From NCBI GenBank assembly GCA_963693085.1, contig OY856409.1, forward strand, positions 518,034,303 to 518,098,302: a DNA stretch of 64,000 bases. The letters are read 5' to 3'. This DNA is from Alisma plantago-aquatica. Its lineage: Eukaryota > Streptophyta > Magnoliopsida > Alismatales > Alismataceae. Under the pieces are notes generated by a model that did not search any database, was not told the DNA's origin, and saw nothing but the letters and a program-made list of their open reading frames with translations. Positions 21,183-31,812 of the stretch are shown here, in pieces (positions within the stretch are counted from its first letter, which is position 1; each line of letters opens with the position of its first letter). Position numbers and translations under genes: made by a program.

Positions 21183-24100
21183 TAGGGTTTCTCAATTTCA
21201 TATCAATACATTAGGGTTTTACATCACATTACCCTAGTTTAGGGTTTCATTTACTTTACCCTAAAAATTAGGGTTTCTTGTTCCACTTTCAATAATTAGG
21301 ATTTACTATTCATCCCAAATAGGGTTTCACTCTCTATTCCCATAATTGGGGTTTTGCATTATGTTACCCTGAATTAGGGTTAGGGTTCATTAACCTTCTG
21401 GATTAGGGTTTCATGATCTCTTTACTAAGGATCATAACCCAATCACCACATGATTAATACTCATGTATGAATTCTTTTCTATCATCCTCTAAACTCGATT
21501 AGGTTACATCAACCTTTCAATCAATTATATATATACAAATGGTTGACATTATGTATTGAAACATTATTTTCCTAAGCTTATAGGGTTAACCATTTTAAAG
21601 GTACCGATTATCTAGGTACTTAAGGGTTTCAACCTTTGTACCTATCATTGGTAATCATCATGATTAACCCTTGGATCAATGGACCAACCATTACTTTAAG
21701 TTTCCAATTAATTTGATCACCCTGAATCATCCAATCGGTTTTGACCTTTTTCACTTCAAATGGTTTTGAAACCGTTTGATTCCAAATGGTCCTGAGACCG
21801 TTTGACCCCAAACAGTTTCAAGACCGTTTGGACTCAAACAGTCTCAAGACCGTTTGGGCCAAACCAGCCTCAAAACCGAATGGGTCACTAGGACATCCAT
21901 CAACCAAATTGAATAAGATTTGCACCATTGAATTGGCCATCAATTAGACTATTGAAGAATTCATCAATCTACATCATTGGATCTTCTTTATCAACTACAA
22001 TCAACCTTGGGTCCCTAAACGGTTTGAGACTGTTTGGTCTCAAACAGTCTTGAGACCGTTTGGTCCAAACACTCTCAAAACTGAATGGACCAAAAAGGTC
22101 TTCCATCACTTTATCAATTCAGGGTTTCAATCAATAAACCTCCTATCAATTGAACTACTAATTTATTCTTCATTTAAACCATTGAATCAACCTTCAATTA
22201 GGGTTTTGAACCTAGTTGAACTAGGGTTTTTAATCAATACACCATCAATTAGGGTATTGAAATCGAGGAAACATCAATGGTTGACATAGTGGAACTAATT
22301 CAATTGAAATCGTTGGATCATCATCAAACCATGATATGACCTGACCTCAAACGGTCTTGAGGTCATTTGGATGACCTCCAAATGGTATTGAGACCATTTT
22401 CCCCATCCATCATTGAAATTGTGAAATTCAATTAGGGTTTAGCTCATTAGGTTGATCACCAATTGAACAATTGATTGCATTTCAATTTACCATCTCTGGT
22501 CCTTCAATTACTCAACCATACTCAACCCTAATCCTCCAAACGGTCTTGGTTGACCTCCAAACATTCTTGAGACCGTTTGGGTGACCTCCAAACGGTCTTG
22601 AGACCGTTTGGGTTAATCAACCCAAAATATCAACTCAATCAATTCAAATTTCAGCACTTAACCCAATTAGGGTTTCTACTTGGAGGATTGTCCATATGTT
22701 GAATCAATCAATTGGAGCCATTGGATCATCATACAACATGTACTATGGTTCTGACCTCAAATGGTCAACCCATCCAAATGGTCAACCTTTCTAAACGGTT
22801 TGGGATCCAAACCTCCAAACGGTTTGGAAACCGTTTGGACCATATTGTTGAAACTGTTTGCAATAGAAATTTGGGGAGGTGTGTACTTATGATGATGTCA
22901 TCATCATCAAGCTCTAAACCCACGAAAATTTCTGTGATTTTCATGGTGATTACGTCAATCAACCAAATTGAATTTCGAGAATGAAGAAAGGATCATCAAT
23001 TTATAAGGAATTGAATGCAATAACAGTATTAAGGGTTCAAGTTATAAAACCCCCCTCCAATTGAGCTTCAAAGCTCCAAGCTCCACGTATTTAATGGTGG
23101 AACAAGCTTTCTCAACTATCCCAAACTCGTCCTCAAGCTTTTGAATGAAAAGAAGTGGCTAGGATAGAAGATTGCATGGAGAAAAGAAGAAATCCATCAT
23201 TTATTTTCGATTTCCACCATAAAATCATGGTGAAAGAAGGTCAACAAGCTTACCAACAGGTTGGGGGTCTTCCTCCTGTTACTCCAAGCTCCCTTGGTCG
23301 TTTTTTCAAGCAAGAAGTGAAAGGGGTTTTGAAATTACCCTTTCTACTCATGGATAAAGGAGCATATATGCATTTTATTAAAAATTCATTTTAGGAGAGA
23401 GAAAGTAGGGATTATCTCCTCCATTTCCTTGCCACTTGCTCCCTTCCCTTCCTTGGTTACGAGGATATCTTCTTTGCCTCTTATTCCTCTCAATTATCTA
23501 TGTTTTAAAGAAAAGCAATTTAAGCACCTTAAATCATATTATACTAATATCCATAAGTGAGTGGATATTTCTTTTTCTTATAATAAGGTGAGTGAGTTAT
23601 CCACTTCCTTTGGATATGTTCGTGCCTTTGCAAGGCACATGGTTGTACATCCTCTTGCAAACTCACCCCTCACCTTTTTGGTTAAAGGGGTCTTTAATTG
23701 ATATATTTATTTTTGCATTAAATTGAAGTAAAGTTCCAATTATGCTTAAATCTTGATTATTTTAATATCAAGATTCTCTCTCCTCCAAAGAGATACAAAT
23801 GAGATGCCCCTTTCATTTTCTTTGCTCTACATGATGCCAAGAAACATTAGGGACTATTAAGTGGTAATTTTCATATTGAACCCTAGGTTTTGGGTAAATT
23901 GCACATTAAACCAAAACTAGGTTTTTATGCACAACATTGCTTTATCAGCTCTTTCTTGGTACTCAGGCTACCACATGCCATGCCGCTGCATCATTTTCAT
24001 CCTTATGATGCTTCAACACTTGAGGAAAATCTTATCATGCAACATTTGCAATTTAACCCCTCAACTTGGGTAATTTGCACTTTAGTCCAAAATAGGTTAA

Positions 24101-24253
24101 ACATTATTTCAACATTGTTCAAAAAGGACTAAAATTGAAACATAAGTTCCTCTTGAGCCTTAATTACTTTTCAAAGATAAAATCAAACATATAATTATCT
24201 TTATTAAACAAAACACCTTGGGTTAAGGCATAACCCAGGTCAGGGATGTTACA

Positions 24254-25900
24254 GATTGGGTCCCCATGCAAGGGAATCAGTTCAACAACGTTCCCCTAGA
24301 GGGATGGTGAGAATCCTCTCTGGTACGTCAGGTGGGGTCAACTGCTTGACCTCCTCATTTCCATCTCATTCTTTTTTTGTTAATTTGATCCCTCATGAAT
24401 GCATACCAACTCATTCCCTTGTGGTCTTTTTAGAGTTCCATTAAGTCTAGGTATCCATCTATCTTCAAATGTTCTTATATTAATATTATCCCCACTCACC
24501 AAATCAGACCTCCCTTCACTTTCTACAAAGCTACATAACTTGGTCAATGTCCTACTTCAGCTTCCATCACCTCAATTATATTATATTACTTCGCTTATCA
24601 CCTTTCACATTAAAGATTCCTTATTAGTGACCAACTTCCATCCTTGCTCAGCTAACAATGCTGGGATGAACACCTTTATATCTCTAAATCCCAGTCCTTT
24701 GTTGTATTTTGTTTCACATATGGAATCCCACTTCACCCAATGAATCATCCCCACCAAAATTTGGTGATAATATTACTAATCTCATCAAGTGTGGCATTTG
24801 GCACCCTGAAGATACTCATGAAGTTAGTAGTAATGTCCTAGATCACTACTTTTATGAGCACTTCTTTTCCTAAATGGAAGACTAACTTTTCTTTCCAGCC
24901 TAGGATTTTTTTCCATACTTTGACCATGATTGTGCTGGAAACATGTTTCTTAAACCTCCCCGTTGAAGTAGGTTATTTCAGGTACTTGGTATGTTTGTCC
25001 ACCTTATCGGCTCCCACTTGTTCCTTAATAGTGTTTCTCTTCTCTGTTAACATTTGTGTTGTGGTGAAATCTGATTTCTCATGGTCAATCTTGTGTCCCA
25101 ACACTCTTTCATAATGGATGATTAGATCAGCTAAATGTGAGCATTCCTCTTAGGTCACCCTCGTAGACAAGATAATGTCATTTGCATATAAGAAATGGAA
25201 AATAGGGCCATAATAGCTAGCGCTCACCTCATGTAACTTGCCCTCCTAATTGGCATTTAGTAATGAGAATGAAAAAAAATCATCACAAAAAAGAAAAAGA
25301 TAGGGAGAGATGTGATCACCTTGGAATAACCCCCTTTTCAGTTTTATAGGTCTCCTCCTTTCTCCACTGATGATGACTACATGTGAGACATTGGACACAC
25401 AATCATTGACCTTTATTCTCCAAAGATCCATGATTTCCATTCTTTCCATTGCCTTATCCAAAAAATTCCAATGTTTTTTGTCATAAGATTTAGTGATATC
25501 TAGTTTGAGAGACATAATATGTTCATTTCCTTTTCCTTTTTCATCATGTATAAACTCTCATATGACATTTAAGCATTATCATTGATAAATCTATCCTAGA
25601 TAAAGGCACTTTGATCTCTAAAATAACTTTCTAATAAGAGGTTGATTCTATTGGCTAGAACTTTGGTGATGATTTTATAAGACATTGCAAAGGCTTGTAG
25701 GGAAGAATTCAAATATCTTCTTTGGCTTCTATGTATTAAGTATTATAATGATAACCTTTTTTTATCTTCCCCAAATATTTATTATCTAGCCACCAATAGT
25801 GAACAAAGGTTATTATTGATCTCTTCACAATTTCTTGAAATTGGATTGCCCAATTTTCTAAATGATAACAAATAAATCAATTGACAAATTGTTTACAAAT
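24254..25900 (-). pseudogene. L1-type LINE reverse transcriptase fragment
   Basis: Minus-strand frames read typical plant LINE RT blocks in order. LKLDITKSYD is near 25510, GLFQGDHISPYLF near 25320, and the active-site block FLYANDII near 25185. WKKILGWKEKLVFHLGKEVLIK follows near 24880, then TKFWWG near 24760. The usual FADD/YADD active site reads YAND here, one catalytic aspartate changed. Many stops and frame shifts occur. The fragment is cut on its C-terminal side at 24253, exactly where the long gypsy LTR begins, so the LTR element probably inserted into the LINE. Upstream endonuclease sequence is missing or unrecognisable. Confidence 0.8.
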
Positions 25901-26039
25901 TTATCCGCATTATCCATTTGATCGACTGGCTCACTCGGTCGATTGGTTGGATAGGAAATCAGCCTTTACATAATTTGATGCCGTTCAAATATTGCCTATG
26001 ATTGTAAACTTCAATTTCCTAAAGCATACAAATGTATAT

Positions 26040-26960
26040 GAATCCATAGGTAACACATTATGTTGGTAGTTATGTCAGGGACAACACAAGCAAAGAGCAA
26101 TATCTAGCAACACATCATTGTTGTCCAAGTCATTGGAATAAATGGAGAACAAATTTAACCTGCAAGTGATCAATGTTACCATGATCGTATAATCCATTCA
26201 TCACAGGTATCCAGATTGAACCCAAGTCATGCAATAGTCATTCTCTCAATGTTAAATCTATGCTTCTTGAACTATAGCAAAGTATTGAGATTGAGTTATC
26301 TCAACATCAAATATCAACTCTCATGAGCATGTCCATTTATTTGGTTTTTTTATTATTTGTCACGAGTCACATCAATAGGAGGGACCAATTCCATCTTCAC
26401 TGGTCAAAATGAACCAAAAGTGTCATAAAGCATCTAACTACTACTTATATGGCAACCCTTATTCAGAGTCATATTGGGTAGTGTTTAAATACATATTACA
26501 ACATGTAATTATTATAGCGACTTTGGGTCAAAAGATCACAATCACCACTTTCACATTGAGATATGACTCTAAATGCCACAACATGGATTCCATGTGTCAT
26601 TCTCAAAGTGGTTCTACCTAGTATTACTTTTTCTAACAAGTACATGTGTATCAAGACTGATATCCAATATAATGACTAAATAAAAATAGTCATCATTCAA
26701 TGTACACACTAGCATTATGATTTACTATTATCCCACAAGTCTTAATAATAGTTGATTACGGACATAAAAAAGAATGTATACTCTAAATATCCATATGATA
26801 TCATCTTCAAGTCTCCAACCCAAACCGTATGTCATTGAGTCAATCATTCATAGTGCATTATCATAATTATTTACCATCTTAATAATAAAACAAACATAAG
26901 AAGTGGAAACTAGTTTTATTAATAATCAAAATGTAGACAGTCATTAAAAATCATAACATG
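26040..26960 (-). repeat. Copia LTR remnant, minus strand
   Basis: The reverse complement aligns along its length with the LTR at 46202-47000. Shared landmarks are a GACTCAATGACAT stretch, GGTGATTGT...TATAAT, and ATAAGGGTTG(A/C)CATATA. The two are diverged, with many small gaps. No coding sequence is present. Confidence 0.6.
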
Positions 26961-26979
26961 ATGCACCTAAGGACATACA

Positions 26980-27745
26980 ACCAATAGTTAATTCTGATTC
27001 TATAAAAAAGATAATAGAACTTAATATTTTACTAATTGTTTTCATCGATAGAAAGCATAAACATGCTCTTTGTGTGCAAGCTAAAAGACCTAAAAACATT
27101 TCCGTTCTATTAACATAAAATATGATGCCTCAGATTTAGAGAAAATTGATAGTTGTGTGTGCAATGGTGTAACCACTAGGGACAATAAAAGATATTTTAT
27201 AGTGTTCATTGATGTCTCTAGTATTAATTACATTATTACTAACTCATGAGTAAGAATGAAGCATTATTTTTTTCTCAAATTTATAAAAATGATGTGGAAG
27301 CACAAACTAGTAAGGTTCTTAAAAGACTTAGATATTTATTGGGGTACATATAACCTTAGAATACTACCGAAATGGAGTGCATGAGGAACCTACTCAACAT
27401 TCACCACAATCAAATGGAATAGCAAAATGAAAGAAAAAAACCTTGATAGTTATTGTTAACAATCTACTACAAATTTTTGGGTCACCCAACTTGATGTGGG
27501 GGAAGCTTTGAATACAACTTGCCATATTTTATTAGAGTTAACCATAAGGAGAATAGTCATTTTGAATTTTGGCATGGTAGAAAAATAAGTATCAAATATT
27601 TGAAAGGATGGTGGTGTCTTGTAAGAGACTTATACCATAACACTAGAGAAAGGAAATGGAACCGAAAACTATTTATGCCACATTCTTCGATTATGTGGAG
27701 CTTTGCATACACAATTTTGTTAATTGTATCTAATATTTTGTGAAT
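26980..27745 (+). pseudogene. Copia integrase fragment
   Basis: Plus-strand frames give RYFIVFID (core strand), HHNQMEQ-type remnants of the TPQQNGVAERK block near 27400, a WGEALNTTCHIL stretch near 27500 and FEFWHGRKISIKYLKGWWC at 27561-27620. The last is the usual Copia 'PFEIWHGRKPSLKYLKVWGC' segment. Frame shifts separate the pieces. It lies between a minus-strand and a plus-strand copy of the same LTR family, so it is a rearranged remnant. Confidence 0.7.
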
Positions 27746-28140
27746 ATTGGATCTAATATTTTATGAGTGTTAACATTCTCCTAAGACATATAATATTACT
27801 CAATGTGACTATGACTAAGGGTTTCCATACATGTTAGTTCTTAGGTGCACCATGACACATGTGGATTACTGTGAGACATGTAGATATAATTTGTTCCTCT
27901 TATCAAAGTGATATCCCATCCACTTGATGAATGAGACTATGAAAAATAATGGCATGATCTTGTGAATATTGATCTCATATCTCAAATAGTCTAGTCTTGA
28001 TCAAGGAAAAAATACGGAACATTAAGAGGATGAGATTTTGCATGCCTCAACTTCAATCTAGATATCAGAGACAAGGGGATTATACGACTATAACACTGGT
28101 CACAAGACTAGGTTAAAATTGTTCTCCAACTTCTCCAATT
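27746..28140 (+). repeat. Copia LTR fragment, plus strand
   Basis: It aligns with 46690-46990: TCAATGTGACTATGA(C)TAAGGGTT, GTGCACCATGACACATGTG, AGTGATATC(C/T)C...CCACTTGATGAATGA and AAACATTAAGAGGATGA are shared with small changes. Confidence 0.7.
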
Positions 28141-28712
28141 GCTTGGGTGACAATAAAACATTACAAATAGAAATTATTGTCTATGAAATCAAAATATGAT
28201 CTAAGATATTACTACCAACATGATTTGGAGTCTATAGGGTCACACATAGGATGTATAGGGAAGAGTAGTAAAATGATTGACATAAGATTAGCTAGTTGCT
28301 AAAAGGTTTAGGCAATCAATTAGATCATTGATGGACTGAGTAGAAGCCCATTCAGATTGACTGGAAAGTCTAGTCACTCAACTGGACACAACATTTGATC
28401 CACTGTAAGGTCTAGTTGACTAAACAAGTCGAGATTCATCCACTAGGTCGACCGGCTAGCCTAGTTTCCTGACTAGAAAAGATCAGCCAATTGGTCAACT
28501 AGCTAGTCTAGTCACCCAACTAGACTCTAGATCAGCTAATTGACCGATTATATACAATACATTCTGACCGAGTCCAATAGCCTGACTAGACTGGCCAATC
28601 TCATGATTGGATTCACTAGTCGCCCAACTGATTGTTCCATGCAGGCTGCTACAAAGCAATTTGACCTAGCCAGTCCTCTAAGTGAACTAATCCAGTCACC
28701 CAACTGGACATC
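28141..28712. other. Degenerate repeats of a TAGTCACCCAACTGG motif
   Basis: Non-coding sequence with at least six loosely spaced copies of (C/T)AGTC(A/G)CCCAACT(G/A) and related GTCGACC/CTAGTC elements, most dense at 28360-28705. The repeat runs up to the CACTA insertion site (ATC at 28710-28712). Confidence 0.5.
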
Positions 28713-29135
28713 CACTACTACAGAAATGGCTTATAAAGTCACTTTTCAAGGTGTCGGTTGTATACATAAACGGACACCTAAACTCTACAGTGTCGGTTTA
28801 TAACATAAACCGACATACAATCTGTGAAGGTCGACCAGACACGGGTACCGCTTTTATTAAGTGTCGATTAATTAATAAAAAACCGACACCTAAAATCAAC
28901 CGCTAAAACCAAAATTCCAGCGAAAAAATTACCTCCAAAATTTCACATATGGCGTTGGTTCATAAATTAATAACCGACGACCAAAGATTATTTGCGGGAC
29001 AGGAATAGTTGTCGGTTGTCTTTTAGTTAAAAACCGACGACTATAATCTAGTATAGGTGTCGGTTGTTGGAAAAGAACCGACACTGTTCGTTTAGTTGTC
29101 GGTTATTTTGAATAACTGACGCTTATTGTCAACTT
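28713..29135 (+). repeat. 5' terminal and subterminal repeats of the CACTA element
   Basis: After the CACTACTACAGAA end come seven units, each an imperfect inverted pair of (T/G)GTCGGTT ... AACCGAC(A/G) spaced by about 10-17 bases. They start near 28750, 28788, 28860, 28963, 29009, 29058 and 29097. Some arms have mutated (GGCGTTGG, GTGTCGAT, AACTGACG). In characterised CACTA elements the TNPA protein binds subterminal repeats of this kind. Confidence 0.88.
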
Positions 29136-29139
29136 AATA

Positions 29140-29600
29140 TCTCACCAGCGCGAGCGACTCTTCCCCCTTTCCCAGTTTCAATCCTGATTTCAGTTAGGTC
29201 CGGCGATTTCTTGCTCGCCCCCACCAGTCGTTGCTCCTCCGCCGCCACTGCCATGCTCCTGCTCTGCCCTCACCGCTGCTCCGTTCTCACCGGCGGCCGT
29301 GCTCCTGCTCCTGCTTTTGCCCTCTGTGCTCACCGGTGGCCGTCCGTGCTCCTGCTCCGTGTCCTCACCGCTGCTCCGTGCCCTCGCCGCCGCTGCTCCG
29401 TGTCCTTGTCAGCGCTTCTCCTCTCTTTGTCGCCGCCTCTGCCGGTGGTTGCTGTGCTCCGGCCGCTGCTCTCCTCTTCCCTCAAGGTATGCCCTCCCGC
29501 CCTGCCTTCTTCCTTCTTCCTCTGCTCTGGCGGCTGCTTGGGCGGTGCCAAGGCACGCCCAAGCAGCTGCTGGGCATTTTTTTTAAGTTATTTACTTATT
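29140..29600 (+). other. GC- and CpG-rich leader of the CACTA element
   Basis: A sharp GC-rich island (many GCTGCTCCG and CCGCCG runs) in an AT-rich window. Overlapping open frames here are low-complexity (A, P, R, S, L, C) and unlikely to be protein. A CAAGGTATG at about 29482-29490 fits a splice donor, so I infer a non-coding first exon or promoter. The island lies directly inside the subterminal repeats. Confidence 0.45.
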
Positions 29601-30172
29601 TGTGTTTAGGGTTTATGTACTGATTTTATGCTTGTACTGAGTTGAATTCTCTATTGTCTATACAATACATGTAATTTTGATCAAGTGATGATATGTAAAT
29701 GTGGAAATAAGTTAGTAAGGTATCAATGATAAGTCTGTTGTTATGTGATGCAAAATAGTTATTGTATCATGCATATGTTAATACTTTTTTTGTTTTATAG
29801 TTGTATAGGGTGTTTTATGTGTGACAAGTCTATTGTTTTATAGTTGTGCATACATGCGAGTTATCAGGAACACCTAAATGAATGTCTAACACCTAAATGA
29901 ATATCTAGTTGTGTATTTTCCTAGTATCGTGAAAGATTCTCAATCGTGTGTATCACATGGGATTCTTATCTCAACACAATGGACTGCAATATATGCATCT
30001 AATGCCTTAAATGGAAGACTCGAATGTTATAAAATCCCATCAAAGTAGGTAGAAACTACTTATATATATATTCAGATCTTAATAATTCCATGAAGTGCAC
30101 ATTATCTTACTCAGGAAAAGTATGTGTATAATGTAGGATTAGTTCCATATAATGGTTCTATTTTAGTAAGCA

Positions 30173-30342
30173 CCTAGAAACCCATCCAAGATTTACTCAT
30201 TAGGAGTAAATCTTGGATAGTCCCCGGTTTGGGACTGTTCTTGAACACCTAATCTCACTTAGGATGTAAGTGTATAATGTGTATTGGGTTTTCGAGAAAA
30301 TTTCGGTAGCATTTCCTCGTTTGTTCTCTAAGTACATATGTA
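30173..30342 (+). repeat. 170-bp direct repeat, first copy (second at 31445-31614)
   Basis: The segment from CCTAGAAACCC to AGTACATATGTA is repeated with about 10 changes at 31445-31614. The first copy precedes the B3-like gene and the second precedes the transposase frame. Only the second copy is followed by its own inverted copy. Confidence 0.85.
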
Positions 30343-30511
30343 GACTTCTTTTCAAGCTATCATGTCTACCGCAATAAAGTTGATTATGACAAGCAATAAA
30401 AGGTTAACTGATGTTATACAACTTTTTCTAAAAATATATAACATCGTTATATGTACTTACACTTTGTTAATACTAATATTGTGCAGTCTCTGTCCACCCA
30501 TAACAGTCACT

Positions 30512-30988
30512 ATGAACTGGGCCTCTATGTCAATGTTAACGTTCCCTATTGAAGAACAATTGGACATCATCCTAGATGATCGTTCCTTAAACCAATTGGT
30601 CATACCCAAACATTGGCATTTTCTAAAAGGAAGACACTACATGCCTGGTAAAGTGACCATAACTTTTGGCAATTATTCACATGTTATCGAGGTTGAGTAT
30701 GATTTGGCGGGAAATCTTGTATCAAAATCCGGTTGGCATGATTGGATTGGAGAGATGCATGTGGTCCGTTGCAACATGCTTTTTCTCCGTCCAGTTGGCC
30801 ATAATTCCATCAAAGTTTGGATAACCAACAGCAACTGCGAGACCCCCGATCATCTACTGTGGTATGAGTGCACGACGTTGCATATCAGCTCGGACGAATC
30901 TGAATCTGAGGCCCCTGTCAGTTTAGATTCGTCTAAATACAGTGAGGAGCTTCGTGACACAGCTTCATCATCAAAAAGAAGTTATTGA
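30512..30988 (+). CDS. B3-like DNA-binding domain protein inside the CACTA element
   Basis: This 158-residue frame starts at ATG 30512; an upstream in-frame ATG at 30362 gives a hydrophobic leader that looks like intron, and TTGTGCAG at 30479-30486 is a plausible splice acceptor. Residues of about 20-115 fit a plant B3 fold: an LNQLVIPKHW opening close to the LNRLVIPKHH of RAV-type B3 domains, then VTITFG, VIEVEYD, a GW(H)DWI segment and a closing LFLRPVG...IKVWI strand pair. A serine- and glutamate-rich tail follows. B3 domains bind DNA in plant transcription factors. In this place a TNPA-like role, binding the terminal repeats, is inferred and not shown. The frame is open, unlike the transposase. 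The alternative is an unrelated TNPA-type protein with chance similarity. Confidence 0.5.
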   Translation: MNWASMSMLTFPIEEQLDIILDDRSLNQLVIPKHWHFLKGRHYMPGKVTITFGNYSHVIEVEYDLAGNLVSKSGWHDWIGEMHVVRCNMLFLRPVGHNSIKVWITNSNCETPDHLLWYECTTLHISSDESESEAPVSLDSSKYSEELRDTASSSKRSY

Positions 30989-31509
30989 TGCGGGACCATG
31001 TTGGTGTAGTATTTAGTTGTCTATCTATCTAGACTTGTCTGTATTAATAGTTCTTTTATTTATGCACATGTTTAGGGGTACACCAACCCCTTTGTTTAGT
31101 TATTGTTTAGGGGTACACCCCTGTGTGTGGATGTAAAAAGAGATTAATGAATGGAACTGAAAGTTGCTACATGAATGCTTATAACTGAAGTGTGTGTTCC
31201 CATGAATGTTCCCATTTGCATGATTACACTACTATTTTCTCATATTGTATAGTCTATTTTAATATGACATACTTACTTATATCTTGCTTAATGATGAACT
31301 GTAATGCACACATGTGACATGCTTGGAATGTAAATGATGAACTTTTCCGTAAATTGCCAATCATGCTTTTAAAGACATCAATAATTACCCTAACTTGAAG
31401 AACTAGGATTTTAGGTATAAGAATGGCAACACATTATTTGTTGGCCTAGAAACCCGTCCAGGATTTACTCATTAGGAGTAAATCTTGGATAGTCCCCGGT
31501 TTGGGACTG

Positions 31510-31703
31510 TTCTTGAACACCTAATCTTGCTTAGGATGTAAGTGTATAATGTGTATTGGGTTTTCAAGAAAATTTCAGCAGCATTTCCCCATTTGTTCTC
31601 TAAGTACATATGTACTTGGAGAACAACAGGGAAATGCTGCCGAAATTTTCTTGAAAACCCAATACACATTATACACTTACTAGTGAGATTAGGTGTTCAA
31701 GAA
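31510..31703. repeat. Perfect-centre foldback upstream of the transposase frame
   Basis: Left arm 31510-31609 and right arm 31610-31703 are inverted copies meeting without a loop at the palindrome AAGTACATATGTACTT (31602-31617). The arms have a few mismatches and one gap of several bases near the outer third. The left arm is the end of the second 170-bp direct repeat copy, so the right arm looks like an inverted duplication of it. Confidence 0.85.
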
Positions 31704-31812
31704 TGGATAGGTGGTACACATTTATTATATATAATAATGACATCACATGTATTAGTTAACCCTAGACCCTAATCTTGTCCTAATATATACTTGTTTTCTC
31801 TTTGATCATAGA

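Larger units (their letters stand above)
19083..24253 (-). mobile_element. Very long Ty3/gypsy-type LTR, minus strand (left end uncertain)
   Basis: The right end is ...GGGATGTTACA at 24253, that is, TGTAACATCCC on the minus strand, a typical gypsy LTR start. Inside are inverted repeats of the CCAAACGGTCT...AGACCGTTTGG type (21735-21870, 22015-22075, 22540-22610, 22780-22845), a 28-bp array, a 36-bp array and many TAGGGTTT heptamers. Motif order matches the plus-strand copy at 1-1332 plus 8724-10800. I saw no primer-binding site or coding region, so it is a solo LTR or one end of a longer element. The left boundary is not determined; similarity to the plus copy fades near 19100. Open frames such as 22712-22984 are chance. 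Confidence 0.6.

Noticed and set aside
19375..21420. CRISPR-like array from regular repeats
   Set aside because: Units are contiguous and similar throughout, without unique spacers, and the setting is a plant LTR.
20987..21420. Interstitial telomere block
   Set aside because: The heptamer TAGGGTTT occurs once per 28 bp, not as contiguous TTTAGGG repeats.
22712..22984. Open frames on both strands around 22712-22984
   Set aside because: They cross the AACGGTCT palindromes of the LTR and match no protein family.
29211..29623. Three overlapping cysteine/alanine/proline-rich proteins
   Set aside because: GC-rich low-complexity sequence open in several frames at once; better explained as a non-coding leader.
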